Source: Propionibacteriaceae bacterium
GTDB lineage: Bacteria; Actinomycetota; Actinomycetes; Propionibacteriales; Propionibacteriaceae
Assembly: GCA_031261485.1 (NCBI GenBank)
Contig: JAISJO010000031.1
Location: forward strand, 1 to 64,000
Reading direction: 5' to 3'
Length of the DNA: 64,000 nucleotides
Shown here piece by piece: positions 12,082 through 20,621 of the stretch. A model generated the notes under the pieces. The model had not been told where the DNA came from, searched no databases, and worked only from the letters and a program-made list of their open reading frames with translations. Position 1 is the first letter of the stretch. Every line of letters begins with the position of its first letter. A program made the position numbers and the translations under genes.

Positions 12082-12828
12082 CTAGGCAGCCGACCTGTTC
12101 TTCTTCGGTGTGGACAGGCGACCAGACGTCAACTGCTGAGTCTCGTCCGTGGCCCTGGCCACCTGGTTGGAGTGAGTGACCAGGATGACGCACTTGCCGT
12201 CCTCGTGAGCCAGTTTCTGGAAGATCTCCATCACCTGCTGGCCGGTCTCGGCATCCAGATTCCCTGTCGGCTCATCAGCGATGACCACGTCAGGGTTGTG
12301 AGCCAGAGCCCGGGCGATACCCACGCGCTGTTGCTCTCCACCGGAGAGCTTCAAGACCTTCCTGGACGCCTTCTCGCGGTCGATGCCGACCTTCTCCAGC
12401 AACTCATAGGCCAGTTCCTTCTTTTTGCCCTTGACGCCGCTGATCTTCATGGACAGCACCATGTTGTCGATAACGGTGGCATTAGTGAGCAAGTTATAGG
12501 CCTGGAAAATCACGCCGATGCTCTTGGCGCGATAATCATCACGATTCATTTTCGTCAAATCGACCCCGTCATAGGAGACCGTGCCCGAGGTGGGCACATC
12601 CAGTCCCGAAATGAGAGACAGAAGTGTCGATTTTCCTGCACCGGATTTTCCCATGACGGAATAGAGCTTGCCTCTGGCGAAAGACGCTGAGACATTCTTG
12701 AGAACATCGCGCTTTTTGCCATCGCGGTAGGCGTAGGTCACCGAATCAAGGGTGAGAGCGGCGTCGTCTTTTGTCAATTCATCCACGTTTTTTGTTGTTT
12801 CCTTCATTTCTTCAATCACTTGCGTCAT
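12082..12828 (-). CDS. ABC transporter ATPase, MacB/LolD type
   Basis: A 248-aa protein. The ATG at 12828 follows AGGG and sits 13 bp after the permease stop; an upstream extension would run into the permease gene. Walker A is GKSGAGKST, the signature is 'LSGGEQQRVGIARAL', Walker B is 'VVIADEPTGNLD' and the H-loop is 'LVTHS'. It powers the adjacent FtsX-type permease, probably for export or for extraction of a lipid, peptide or drug from the membrane. Codon use is more AT-rich than in the neighbours (Lys/Asn-rich), suggesting transfer. Confidence 0.92.
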   Translation of the reverse strand: MTQVIEEMKETTKNVDELTKDDAALTLDSVTYAYRDGKKRDVLKNVSASFARGKLYSVMGKSGAGKSTLLSLISGLDVPTSGTVSYDGVDLTKMNRDDYRAKSIGVIFQAYNLLTNATVIDNMVLSMKISGVKGKKKELAYELLEKVGIDREKASRKVLKLSGGEQQRVGIARALAHNPDVVIADEPTGNLDAETGQQVMEIFQKLAHEDGKCVILVTHSNQVARATDETQQLTSGRLSTPKKNRSAA

Positions 12829-12841
12829 ATCAGTAAATCCC

Positions 12842-14194
12842 TCAGTTCCGATCCGAAAGGATTTCCATGGGCTCATAGCGCATGACAGACACGATGCTGA
12901 CAACTGACGCGAGGACAGCGAGAAGAATCGCCATGAGCGCGATTTCTCCGACAGCGCCAGCCGACAGCGAAATGTCCACCTTGTCCAGTGCGGTCAGAGG
13001 CGCTGCGCCAGGCAAGCCGCCCGCTTCCATCGTTTGCGATGTGGCTCCTGCTGTTTGCTGTGCCGCTTCGATTTGCCCCTGGAGAAGGGAGTTCGTGATG
13101 GGCTGTGACACGGCGGCGCCGACGCCGAATCCGACGACGAGGCACAGCGCAGTCAGCGCGAGCATCTCAGTCACGAATCCAGCCGCGAGCTTGAACTTCT
13201 TCATGCCCATGGCTCGCAGGACGCCAATTTCGTACTTGCGTTCGCGGATGGCGAGTGTGGACATCAGAAGCACAATCACGCCGCCCAGGGCGAGGACAAC
13301 GACCATGAACGCGTTGGTGACTTTGGACATCTTCTCGACCGGACCAACGACCGCGTTGAAGCCTGCCTCGTCGGTTCTCACGTCATAGTAGTTCGGCAAG
13401 CCTTTGGCTTGGATCTCCTTGGTGAAGTCGGCCAGCATGGCCGGGTCTTTGAGGAAGAACTTGGCGGACACTGCGCCAAGAGAGCCAACGGATTCCGCAT
13501 TGTCGATAGTTCCAATTATCTCATTGTTACGGTTGGTGACAGGATTCTTTCCCATGAAATCGGCAGCAGCCCCGCCATCTTTCTGGGTATTGTCTTCATA
13601 AATACCGACGATTGTCATTTTCTGAAGAGGCTTGTCATTCCCACGATTCAACTCAATTGTATCTCCAACCTTCAGGCCATTGAGCTCTGCAAATTGCTGG
13701 GAAATAATGACTTCACCACTGGCGGCGAACTGCCTGCCGTCGATGATTCTGCGTTGGCCATGCTCGAACTCAGAGCTGATCGTCTTCAGATTGGTGCCGA
13801 TGAGCATCCCGCGCACGATCATGTCGTCTTCGGGAACTTCGTCCAGAGCTTTCAAGCCAGGAAAGTCGATCATCGTGGAAGAGGTGAGCTGAACTTCCTT
13901 GAGGTAGTCAGACTTCGCGAACTCCATGTACTTCTGAGGGGGGATTTCGTCGACACCCTCCACGCCCTCGTAGGCTTCTGACTGACCGCTCTCGACGGCT
14001 CTCTGATAATTCATGTCAAGGGAGACCTCGGAGCCAAAGCGACTCCGGTAGTCCGCGATGACGGCTGATGTCGTCATGTTGATGAGAACGCTTACTGAGA
14101 TTGCCGCAATAATAAGTGCCAAAACGACACCCATGAGTATGTTTCGGCCTCTATTACGCCCCAGATTCTTTAGGGCATTTCCAATGACGTAAAT
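12842..14194 (-). CDS. FtsX/MacB-type ABC permease, apparent ATT start
   Basis: About 450 aa. The first ATG in frame (14134) falls at the start of the first membrane helix. Twenty codons upstream in the same frame encode 'YVIGNALKNLGRNRGRN', the basic pre-helix leader expected in this family. The codon in front is ATT (14194-14192), with a GGATGG ribosome site seven bases upstream. An in-frame TGA lies seven codons further up, with no ATG/GTG/TTG between. TM1 is followed by a large extracellular MacB-like domain ('YRSRFGSEVSLD') and three C-terminal helices. One segment inside the gene (13501-13560) is only about 38% G+C. Confidence 0.8.
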   Translation of the reverse strand: MYVIGNALKNLGRNRGRNILMGVVLALIIAAISVSVLINMTTSAVIADYRSRFGSEVSLDMNYQRAVESGQSEAYEGVEGVDEIPPQKYMEFAKSDYLKEVQLTSSTMIDFPGLKALDEVPEDDMIVRGMLIGTNLKTISSEFEHGQRRIIDGRQFAASGEVIISQQFAELNGLKVGDTIELNRGNDKPLQKMTIVGIYEDNTQKDGGAAADFMGKNPVTNRNNEIIGTIDNAESVGSLGAVSAKFFLKDPAMLADFTKEIQAKGLPNYYDVRTDEAGFNAVVGPVEKMSKVTNAFMVVVLALGGVIVLLMSTLAIRERKYEIGVLRAMGMKKFKLAAGFVTEMLALTALCLVVGFGVGAAVSQPITNSLLQGQIEAAQQTAGATSQTMEAGGLPGAAPLTALDKVDISLSAGAVGEIALMAILLAVLASVVSIVSVMRYEPMEILSDRN

Positions 14195-14322
14195 TGTGTG
14201 TCCATCCTTTTCTCATACTATTGTCGCCCCCGCATTTGGGGCACTGGTTATTCTCTCGCCCTTTGAGCGAGTGTCATCATCGGTTCTGCTATTAGCATGG
14301 GGGCAGAGACAGAAGTGACTAC
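14195..14322 (-). other. Structured leader of the ABC permease operon
   Basis: The predicted transcript leader (about 128 nt) contains two short hairpins: 14267-14271 with 14255-14259, and 14238-14242 with 14226-14230. Neither is followed by a U-tract. They could protect the mRNA or tune initiation at the ATT codon. The rest of the lsr2-permease gap (14358-14474) shows no gene. Confidence 0.35.
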
Positions 14323-14328
14323 CTACAG

Positions 14329-14357
14329 ATTCTACCAGCACACTGGCAATGAGACAA
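14329..14357 (-). promoter_or_regulatory. Sigma-A-type promoter for the ABC permease operon
   Basis: On the minus strand, TTGTCT (14357-14352) and TAGAAT (14334-14329) are separated by exactly 17 bases, close to the housekeeping consensus. Transcription would begin near 14322, in the gap between lsr2 and the permease, and read toward the permease. Confidence 0.55.
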
Positions 14358-14474
14358 GGGCTACGCCATTGTCACTTGCAAGTATGGGAAAGCAGCAAGA
14401 CTTGAAGCGTCCTGATTGGACGTCGAACACCTAGTGGCGAAACCTGCTGAAAGTGAGAGGGTGAACTAGGCGAC

Positions 14475-14810
14475 TTACTTGTCGTTGGCGCGTTCGTACG
14501 CCTCGACGAGGGCGAAGGAAAGACGCCCGCGATCAGACACTTGGTAGCCATGATTGGCTCCCCACGCCTTGATGGCGGCGACGTCGGACTTCGAACGACG
14601 CACAGAACTGGACTTGTCGGCCTGAGCTGATGCGGAACCGCGTCGCACCTTGCGTCCGGCCTGGACGTAGGCGGCGACGCCATCCTGCAGATCGGAGAAC
14701 TCTTCGTCCGTCAAATCGACTTCGTAGGTGTCCGCTCCAATCGAGAAATCACGAGTCTTTGCGCCTGTGGCACCGGAGATGTCCGACAAAATGACGATTG
14801 ACTTGGCCAT
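14475..14810 (-). CDS. lsr2: Lsr2-family nucleoid-associated silencer
   Basis: A 111-aa protein. The ATG at 14810 follows AAAGGA. The N-terminal dimerisation domain starts 'MAKSIVILSDISG'. The C-terminal DNA-binding domain carries the Arg-Gly-Arg AT-hook-like motif in 'VSDRGRLSFALVEAY' that inserts into the minor groove of AT-rich DNA. Lsr2 silences horizontally acquired AT-rich genes in actinobacteria. Here the adjacent downstream operon is the AT-richer ABC transporter, a plausible local target (inference). Confidence 0.93.
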   Translation of the reverse strand: MAKSIVILSDISGATGAKTRDFSIGADTYEVDLTDEEFSDLQDGVAAYVQAGRKVRRGSASAQADKSSSVRRSKSDVAAIKAWGANHGYQVSDRGRLSFALVEAYERANDK

Positions 14811-14955
14811 AGAAATCCTTTCAGAGATAGTACTACCTATAATTCTTTCACACTTGCGCGAAAAGTGCTTCACCTAAAGACGATGGGCTGAATCAATGCG
14901 CTTCGGGCGCAAGGCCACATTCTTTCGCCTCACTAGGGAAATTGAGGAGAAACGA

Positions 14956-16665
14956 TCAGTTGGGCGTGGTGCGCGAAATCTGAAGCAGGAACTCCCTATT
15001 GGACTCGGTCTTCTTCAACTGCTTGAGCAAGGTCTCTGTCGCCGCAGTTCCCTCCATACCGGACAGGACACGGCGCAGTTTCCAGATGATGGCGAGTTCC
15101 TCGCGGCTGAGCAGCAGTTCTTCGCGTCGGGTGCCCGAGGCGTCCACGTCGATGGCGGGGAAGATGCGCTTGTCGGCCAAGTCGCGGCGCAGGCGCAGTT
15201 CCATGTTGCCGGTGCCCTTGAACTCCTCGAAAATGACTTCGTCCATCTTGGAGCCGGTCTCAATGAGGGCGGTGGCCAAAATGGTCAGTGACCCGCCATT
15301 CTCGATATTGCGCGCTGCGCCGAAGAACTTCTTCGGTGGGTACAAAGCAGCCGAATCAACACCGCCGGACAGGATGCGCCCAGAAGCGGGAGCGGCCAGA
15401 TTGTACGCACGGCCCAACCGGGTGATGCCATCAAGGAGGATGACCACATCGCGGCCCATCTCGACCAGGCGCTTGGCCCGCTCAATGGCCAGTTCTGAGA
15501 TGGTCGTGTGGTCGTCGGCGGGACGGTCGAAGGTCGAAGCGATGACTTCCCCGGACGTGGTGCGCTGGAAGTCGGTGACCTCTTCAGGCCTCTCATCGAC
15601 GAGGACGACCATGAGGTGGACTTCAGGGTTGTTGGTCGTGATGGCATTGGCGATGGCTTGCATGATCATGGTCTTGCCAGCCTTGGGCGGCGACACGATG
15701 AGGCCGCGCTGGCCTTTGCCGATGGGAGCGATCATGTCGACGATGCGCCCGATCATGCCTGTGGCTTCCGTTTCCAGGCGCAGTCTCTGCTGGGGATACA
15801 GCGGAGTCAGCTTGGAGAACTCAGGGCGGTCTTTCGCCTTCTCCGGGTCAAGGCCGTTGACCGTTTCCAGAGCCACGAAGGGGCTGAACTTCTCTCGCCT
15901 GTCGCCTTCGCGCAGCGTGCGAATCTGGCCGGTGACCACGTCGCCCTTGCGTAGGCCGTACTTCTTCACCATGCCCAGCGGCATGTAGGCGTCGTCGGGA
16001 CCAGCGATGTACCCGGATGTGCGAACGAAAGCGTATCCGTCCATGACGTCCACGATGCCGCGAACCGGGGCGAGCACGTCGTCTGCGGAGACCTGTGGAT
16101 CGGAGTCGATGCGCTCCAAGCCTGTGCGGCGACGGTTCTGGCGGTCGCGGTTGCGGCGACGGCGTGTGCGTCTGCTCGTGGACTCGTCATCGCGGTCAAC
16201 ATCGGAAGCCGGCTCAGGCTGAGGGCCCGTGGCCACGACATCCATCCCCATGGCGGCCAATCGTGCACCGACCTCCTGGGAGGTTTCGGCGTCCACTGGG
16301 GTGGGTTCGCGGTTGTCGCGGTTGCGGCGGTTTCTGTTCTGTTTCTGCTCGCGTGGCTCCTGACCGGCTTGGCCATCGTCTGGCGAAGCAGCGCTGGAGT
16401 CCTCGACAAGGGTGGGCTGTGGGGCCGATTGCTCGGTGGAGGACCCTTCCTTGGGCGGGCGTTGGTCAGCGCGGTCAGGGCGCTCTTTGCGCCCTTCCTT
16501 CGCCTTCTTCTCTCCAGAACCTGATTTGGGCGCTGACCCGGCCTGAGCCTGTGTGATCAGGGCAACCAGGTCTGCTTTGCGCAGTCCTGTGGTCTTGGGC
16601 ACGCCCAATTCTGCGGCAAGTGTCTTCAACTGCGGGAGCAGCATGGAATCCAGCGATGTGGCCAC
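14956..16665 (-). CDS. rho: Transcription termination factor Rho with N-terminal insertion
   Basis: About 569 aa. The start is the GTG at 16665 ('VATSLDSMLLPQLK'), after GGAGAGGA; a longer frame upstream lacks a ribosome site. A Rho N-terminal helical domain is followed by about 120 residues rich in Arg/Asn/Asp/Gln/Glu, then the RNA-binding OB fold ('GYAFVRTSGY'). The RecA-type ATPase carries 'PPKAGKT', 'VLVDERPEEVTD' and the Q-loop. It is an RNA helicase that terminates transcription. The basic insertion is common in actinobacterial Rho and probably adds RNA contacts. Confidence 0.96.
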   Translation of the reverse strand: MATSLDSMLLPQLKTLAAELGVPKTTGLRKADLVALITQAQAGSAPKSGSGEKKAKEGRKERPDRADQRPPKEGSSTEQSAPQPTLVEDSSAASPDDGQAGQEPREQKQNRNRRNRDNREPTPVDAETSQEVGARLAAMGMDVVATGPQPEPASDVDRDDESTSRRTRRRRNRDRQNRRRTGLERIDSDPQVSADDVLAPVRGIVDVMDGYAFVRTSGYIAGPDDAYMPLGMVKKYGLRKGDVVTGQIRTLREGDRREKFSPFVALETVNGLDPEKAKDRPEFSKLTPLYPQQRLRLETEATGMIGRIVDMIAPIGKGQRGLIVSPPKAGKTMIMQAIANAITTNNPEVHLMVVLVDERPEEVTDFQRTTSGEVIASTFDRPADDHTTISELAIERAKRLVEMGRDVVILLDGITRLGRAYNLAAPASGRILSGGVDSAALYPPKKFFGAARNIENGGSLTILATALIETGSKMDEVIFEEFKGTGNMELRLRRDLADKRIFPAIDVDASGTRREELLLSREELAIIWKLRRVLSGMEGTAATETLLKQLKKTESNREFLLQISRTTPN

Positions 16666-16793
16666 GGATATCCTCTCCGGTGATGGTGTACACCCAGCAA
16701 TCCCCGTCATTCAAGGTGTGAGTGTTGTTTGCGTCAATACGCTTGAGGCAGCTTAGGCGCTTGGCAGCGGGTGCCTCGAACTTTGATTACTGT

Positions 16794-16814
16794 ACCACAA
16801 GGTGACCAAGTGGT
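16794..16814. promoter_or_regulatory. Near-palindrome upstream of rho
   Basis: The outer arms ACCAC/GTGGT and the inner GGT/ACC are symmetric around the centre; the two AA pairs break the symmetry. On the minus strand it directly abuts TACAGT, a possible -10 element reading toward rho, but no -35 fits at 16-18 bp. It may be an operator or simply a hairpin. Confidence 0.3.
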
Positions 16815-16889
16815 GGGCACACCCAAGATTTCGCGTCCTGCAAGCGGGAGGCCCAACCCTGGGTGGGTGGACAGTGTGGAGACGGCCAG

Positions 16890-17510
16890 CTAGACCAGCG
16901 GGCGTGAAGACACGGCGATGAGAGATTGCTTGAGTTCGTCGTACGTCTTCGACACCGGCAAAGTGGGGAACTCGTCGATGACCTTCTGCGGCGGGTTGAA
17001 CAGGATGCCGTGGTCGGATTCGAGGAGCATGGCCGTGTCGTTGTACGAATCTCCGGCTGCGAACACGGCGAAATTGAGGGCCTTCAGGGCCTTGACAGCG
17101 TTCTTCTTCTGGCTGGGCATACGCAACGCATATCCTGAGATCATGCCGCGATTGTCCGTGATGAGGTTGTGGCAGAACAGCACGGGCTGGCCCAACTGGT
17201 TCATCAGGGGCGAGGCGAACTCATAGAAGGTGTCCGAGAGGATGATGACCTGGAAGTTGGATCGTGCCCATGTCAGAAACTCGAGGGCTCCAGGCAGTGG
17301 CTTCATCGCGGCGATGACGTCTTGGACGTCCTTGATGCCAATCTTCTCCTTTTCCAGAATGGCGAGACGATAGGTCATCAATTGGTCGTAATCGGAGATG
17401 TCGCGCGTTGTCAGACGCAGTTCCGGGATTCCTGTTCGCTCGGCGACATTGATCCAGATCTCAGGGACGAACACGCCTTCCAAGTCGAAGCAGACGATTT
17501 CCATCCCCAT
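16890..17510 (-). CDS. thrH: ThrH: phosphoserine phosphatase / homoserine phosphotransferase
   Basis: About 206 aa, close over its length to Pseudomonas ThrH. Motifs: 'CFDLEGVFVPEIW' (nucleophile Asp), 'VIILSDTFYEF' and 'AAGDSYNDTAML'. This HAD enzyme can dephosphorylate phosphoserine and can transfer the phosphate to homoserine. The ATG at 17510 begins one base after the hom stop and follows GGAGGG inside hom, indicating coupled translation. It occupies the place where most actinobacteria have thrC-thrB, so it may supply O-phosphohomoserine; it may also serve as the serine phosphatase for serA, encoded 10 kb away. Confidence 0.9.
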   Translation of the reverse strand: MGMEIVCFDLEGVFVPEIWINVAERTGIPELRLTTRDISDYDQLMTYRLAILEKEKIGIKDVQDVIAAMKPLPGALEFLTWARSNFQVIILSDTFYEFASPLMNQLGQPVLFCHNLITDNRGMISGYALRMPSQKKNAVKALKALNFAVFAAGDSYNDTAMLLESDHGILFNPPQKVIDEFPTLPVSKTYDELKQSLIAVSSRPLV

Positions 17511-17511
17511 G

Positions 17512-18816
17512 TCAGTTGCCCTCCACTGCGTACACGCGAATGTCACCGTGGACCACGTCGGTGAGAGTCTTCAGTTCAGCGACGGAATCCTGCACGTCTC
17601 CCCAACGTGAGCAGTGGGTCGTGATGTCGAGGACGGCTGATCGTGCGTCGGACGGGCCTTGGTGGACAGTCGAGATGGAGACTTGGTGGGCAGCGAACAC
17701 CGAAGCGATACGGGCGAGGACACCTGGGGAATCGGCGACGGTCAGGGCGATGTACGCCGATGTCATGGCGTCACCATGGGAAGCGGCGCGCCGACTGCCA
17801 GAATCCATGGTGGGCGGAAGATGGACTCCTGCGACCCTGTTGCGAGCCACTGTCACGAGGTCTCCAAGAACGGCGGAAGCGGTAGGCGCTCCCCCAGCGC
17901 CTGGGCCCATGAACATCAAGCGTCCAGCGTTGCGCGATTCGACGAAGATGGCATTGTTCCCACCGTGGACATTGGCCAGCGGATGCGACAGGGGAACCAT
18001 GGTCGGACGCACCCAGACGGATATCTGCGTCGGGTCGGCGTCCAGAGGTTTGGCGCAGGCCAGAAGTTTGATGACATACCCCAGTCGATTCGCCGCCTCG
18101 ATATCATCGGTGGTCACTGACGTGATGCCGTCACGGGAGACCTCGTCGCCCAGGATTTGGGTACGGAAACCCAGGCTGGCAAGCAAAGACGCTTTGGCTG
18201 CAGCATCGAATCCCTCCACATCGGCGGTGGGGTCTGGTTCGGCGAATCCCAGTTCTTGCGCGAGCCCCAGGGCGTCGGCGAAGGACATGCCCGAGTTGGT
18301 CATCTCGTCCAGGATGAAGTTGGTGGTCCCATTGACGATGCCTTTGACGCATAGGATTTCGTCGCCCACTAAGGATTCCCGCAGGGGTCGGATAATGGGT
18401 ATGGCTCCCGCGACGGCAGCTTCGAAGTAGAGGTCCACACCGTTGGCCTCAGCAGAGGCGTACAGTTCGGGCCCGTGGGCTGCCAAGAGGGCTTTGTTGG
18501 CGGTCACGATGGACGCCCCGTGCGCCATAGCCCGCAGGATGAGCGTGCGTGCAGGCTCTATGCCTCCGATGACCTCGACCACGACGTCGGCGTCATCCAC
18601 GAGGCTCTCGGAGTCGGTGGTGAGCAGAGCAGGGTCGATTCCGGGGCGGGCCTTGTCCAGGTGGCGCACGGCTATGCCGGTGACCTGGAGCGGATGGCCG
18701 ATGTGGGCGGACAAGTCCGTGCCAGACAGCAGCAGACGGGCCACGTGGGAACCAACGGTGCCACAACCTAGTTGGGCCACACGGATGGGGGCATTGACAG
18801 CAATCACGTCATCCAT
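17512..18816 (-). CDS. hom: Homoserine dehydrogenase
   Basis: A 434-aa protein. The N-terminal Rossmann fold carries 'VAQLGCGTVGSHVARLL'; the catalytic domain includes 'GIVNGTTNFILDEM' and 'DVEGFDAAAKASLLA'. A C-terminal ACT domain starts around 'YIALTVADSPGVLARIASVF' and probably mediates threonine feedback inhibition. It reduces aspartate semialdehyde to homoserine. It lies downstream of lysA and is directly coupled to thrH. No thrB or thrC follows. Confidence 0.96.
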   Translation of the reverse strand: MDDVIAVNAPIRVAQLGCGTVGSHVARLLLSGTDLSAHIGHPLQVTGIAVRHLDKARPGIDPALLTTDSESLVDDADVVVEVIGGIEPARTLILRAMAHGASIVTANKALLAAHGPELYASAEANGVDLYFEAAVAGAIPIIRPLRESLVGDEILCVKGIVNGTTNFILDEMTNSGMSFADALGLAQELGFAEPDPTADVEGFDAAAKASLLASLGFRTQILGDEVSRDGITSVTTDDIEAANRLGYVIKLLACAKPLDADPTQISVWVRPTMVPLSHPLANVHGGNNAIFVESRNAGRLMFMGPGAGGAPTASAVLGDLVTVARNRVAGVHLPPTMDSGSRRAASHGDAMTSAYIALTVADSPGVLARIASVFAAHQVSISTVHQGPSDARSAVLDITTHCSRWGDVQDSVAELKTLTDVVHGDIRVYAVEGN

Positions 18817-18967
18817 TATGTCTCATGTGGAACAGGTGTCCGCGCAGGTCAGAACCGCCGCCCACTGTGTGACCCAGGGCACGTCCATGGGCCAGTCCTG
18901 CTGGGGAAGCCCAGACCAAAGACTTCTGCGGACCTCTGCCCTTCCGTGGGCGAGTCCCACTACAGGC

Positions 18968-20338
18968 TCACCCGAGGTCGAGTCGCAGCAAGTCATCCAG
19001 GGTTTCTCGTCGCATGATCGCCCGGGGGGTCCCCTCACCCACTGCGACGACCGGGACTTTGGTCGCCATGTTGTAGTTGGAGGCCATGGAACGGGTGTAC
19101 GCGCCACAGGCGGCCAAGGCGAGGACGTCGCCGGGGCGGGTGTCGGAAGGCAGATACCCATCATGGACGAGAATGTCGCCAGATTCGCAATGCTTGCCCA
19201 CGACACGCACGGCCATCGGAACAGCATCGGAGTGACGATTGGCCAGGACCCCCGTGTAGTCGGCGTGGTACAGGGCGGGTCGAATGTTGTCACTCATCCC
19301 ACCATCGACGCTGACGTACACCCTGGTCGAGCCGTCCTCCAGGACCTGTGGTTTGACCACGCCCACGGTGTACACCGCAACTCCGGCAGGTCCCACGATG
19401 GCCCGACCCGGCTCAATCGACAGCCTCAATGCCCCAAGCCCGAGGCGTGTACGGTTTTCCTCCACGATGGCGGCGAGTCCCGCATGGAAGTCCTCCACGG
19501 CGACGGGAGTGTCGGCGGGCGTGTACGCAATGCCCGCGCCTCCTCCGAGGTCCAGTTCTTCCAATTCGACCCCCGTGGCGTCGCGGAAGGCGGCCAGCAA
19601 GTCCATCGTGCGCTGGGCGGCCACCGAGAACCCGGCAGTGTCGAAGATTTGTGAGCCGATGTGGGAGTGGACGCCCGCCAAGGCTAGTCCAGGTGTTTCA
19701 TGGCACGCCACGAGGGCCGCAAGGGCGCGTTCATTCGTCAGAGAGAACCCGAACTTTTGGTCCGCGCCCGCCGTTGCGATGTACTCGTGAGTGTGCGCAT
19801 CCACGCCGGTTGTTACCCTGACAAGGACTCTCACATGCTTGCCGAGGTCGGAGGCAATCGCGGACAAGCGGGAAATCTCCTCATCGCAATCGACCACGAT
19901 CCTGCCCACGCCCGCCTCGACCGCCTGACGCAACTCGTCTAGCGACTTGTTGTTCCCATGGAACCCTATGCGTGAGGCGGGGAAGCCAACCGCAAGGGCT
20001 GTCGCTAACTCGTTACCGGAGCACACATCCAGTCCCAAGCCCTCTTCATCCACCCACCGGGCCACCGCTTTGGACAGAAAGGCCTTGCCCGCGTAATACA
20101 CGTCCCAACCGGAAAAGGCTTCGACCCAAGCCTTCGCCCGAGCGCGAAAATCGGTCTCGTCCAAAACGAGCAATGGCGTCCCGAAGCGCTGGGCCAACTC
20201 CACGACGGAGCAACCGCCGACGCACAATACACCCTGGTCGTCACGGACAGCGCCGCGAGGCCACATGGCACCAAGAGCGTTGAGGTTGGAGGGCACAGTC
20301 AACCAGTCGGGCAACGGTGGAAGCACAGATTCAGCCAT
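18968..20338 (-). CDS. lysA: Diaminopimelate decarboxylase
   Basis: About 456 aa; the ATG at 20338 ('MAESVLPPL') is the likely start, since the longer frame adds an unrelated 12-residue tail. It is a fold-III PLP enzyme with the lysine in 'DVYYAGKAFLSKA', 'HSHIGSQIFD', 'GGGAGIAYT' and the substrate motif 'CESGDIL'. It makes L-lysine from meso-diaminopimelate in the cytoplasm. The 150 bp between it and hom hold no gene or clear terminator. Confidence 0.96.
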   Translation of the reverse strand: MAESVLPPLPDWLTVPSNLNALGAMWPRGAVRDDQGVLCVGGCSVVELAQRFGTPLLVLDETDFRARAKAWVEAFSGWDVYYAGKAFLSKAVARWVDEEGLGLDVCSGNELATALAVGFPASRIGFHGNNKSLDELRQAVEAGVGRIVVDCDEEISRLSAIASDLGKHVRVLVRVTTGVDAHTHEYIATAGADQKFGFSLTNERALAALVACHETPGLALAGVHSHIGSQIFDTAGFSVAAQRTMDLLAAFRDATGVELEELDLGGGAGIAYTPADTPVAVEDFHAGLAAIVEENRTRLGLGALRLSIEPGRAIVGPAGVAVYTVGVVKPQVLEDGSTRVYVSVDGGMSDNIRPALYHADYTGVLANRHSDAVPMAVRVVGKHCESGDILVHDGYLPSDTRPGDVLALAACGAYTRSMASNYNMATKVPVVAVGEGTPRAIMRRETLDDLLRLDLG

Positions 20339-20423
20339 ATCCACACTGTACCGGGCAAGGCGCCAGGCGCTCATTCTTGCCCAAAGAGTCGCTGCTCGGT
20401 CTGGTAGAGTGGATGGCTGTCAA

Positions 20424-20495
20424 GCCCCCATAGCTCAGGGGATAGAGCACCGCCCTCCGGAGGCGGGTGCGGGCGTTCGAATCGCCCTGGGGGCG
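20424..20495 (+). tRNA. tRNA-Arg(CCG)
   Basis: A full cloverleaf is visible. The acceptor is GCCCCCA (20424-20430) with TGGGGGC (20488-20494). The anticodon stem is CCGCC/GGCGG with loop CTCCGGA, anticodon CCG at 20457-20459. The T arm is GGGCG-TTCGAAT-CGCCC. The discriminator is G and CCA is not encoded. Confidence 0.96.
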
Positions 20496-20621
20496 CAGTG
20501 CGACAAGTCCGACACGCGGACCAATTTGGCCAAACCTCTTGTAAAAGCGCTTCCACCGTGCCACTCTTGTATGGCTAGAGTTCTCGGAACCTACCCCACC
20601 CACTAAATGAGAAGGAGCACA

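Noticed and set aside
16679-16695. 17-bp sequence GGTGATGGTGTACACCC also found at 33641-33657
   Set aside because: One copy is inside the lipoprotein coding region and one upstream of rho; a match of this length in 64 kb of biased composition can arise by chance.
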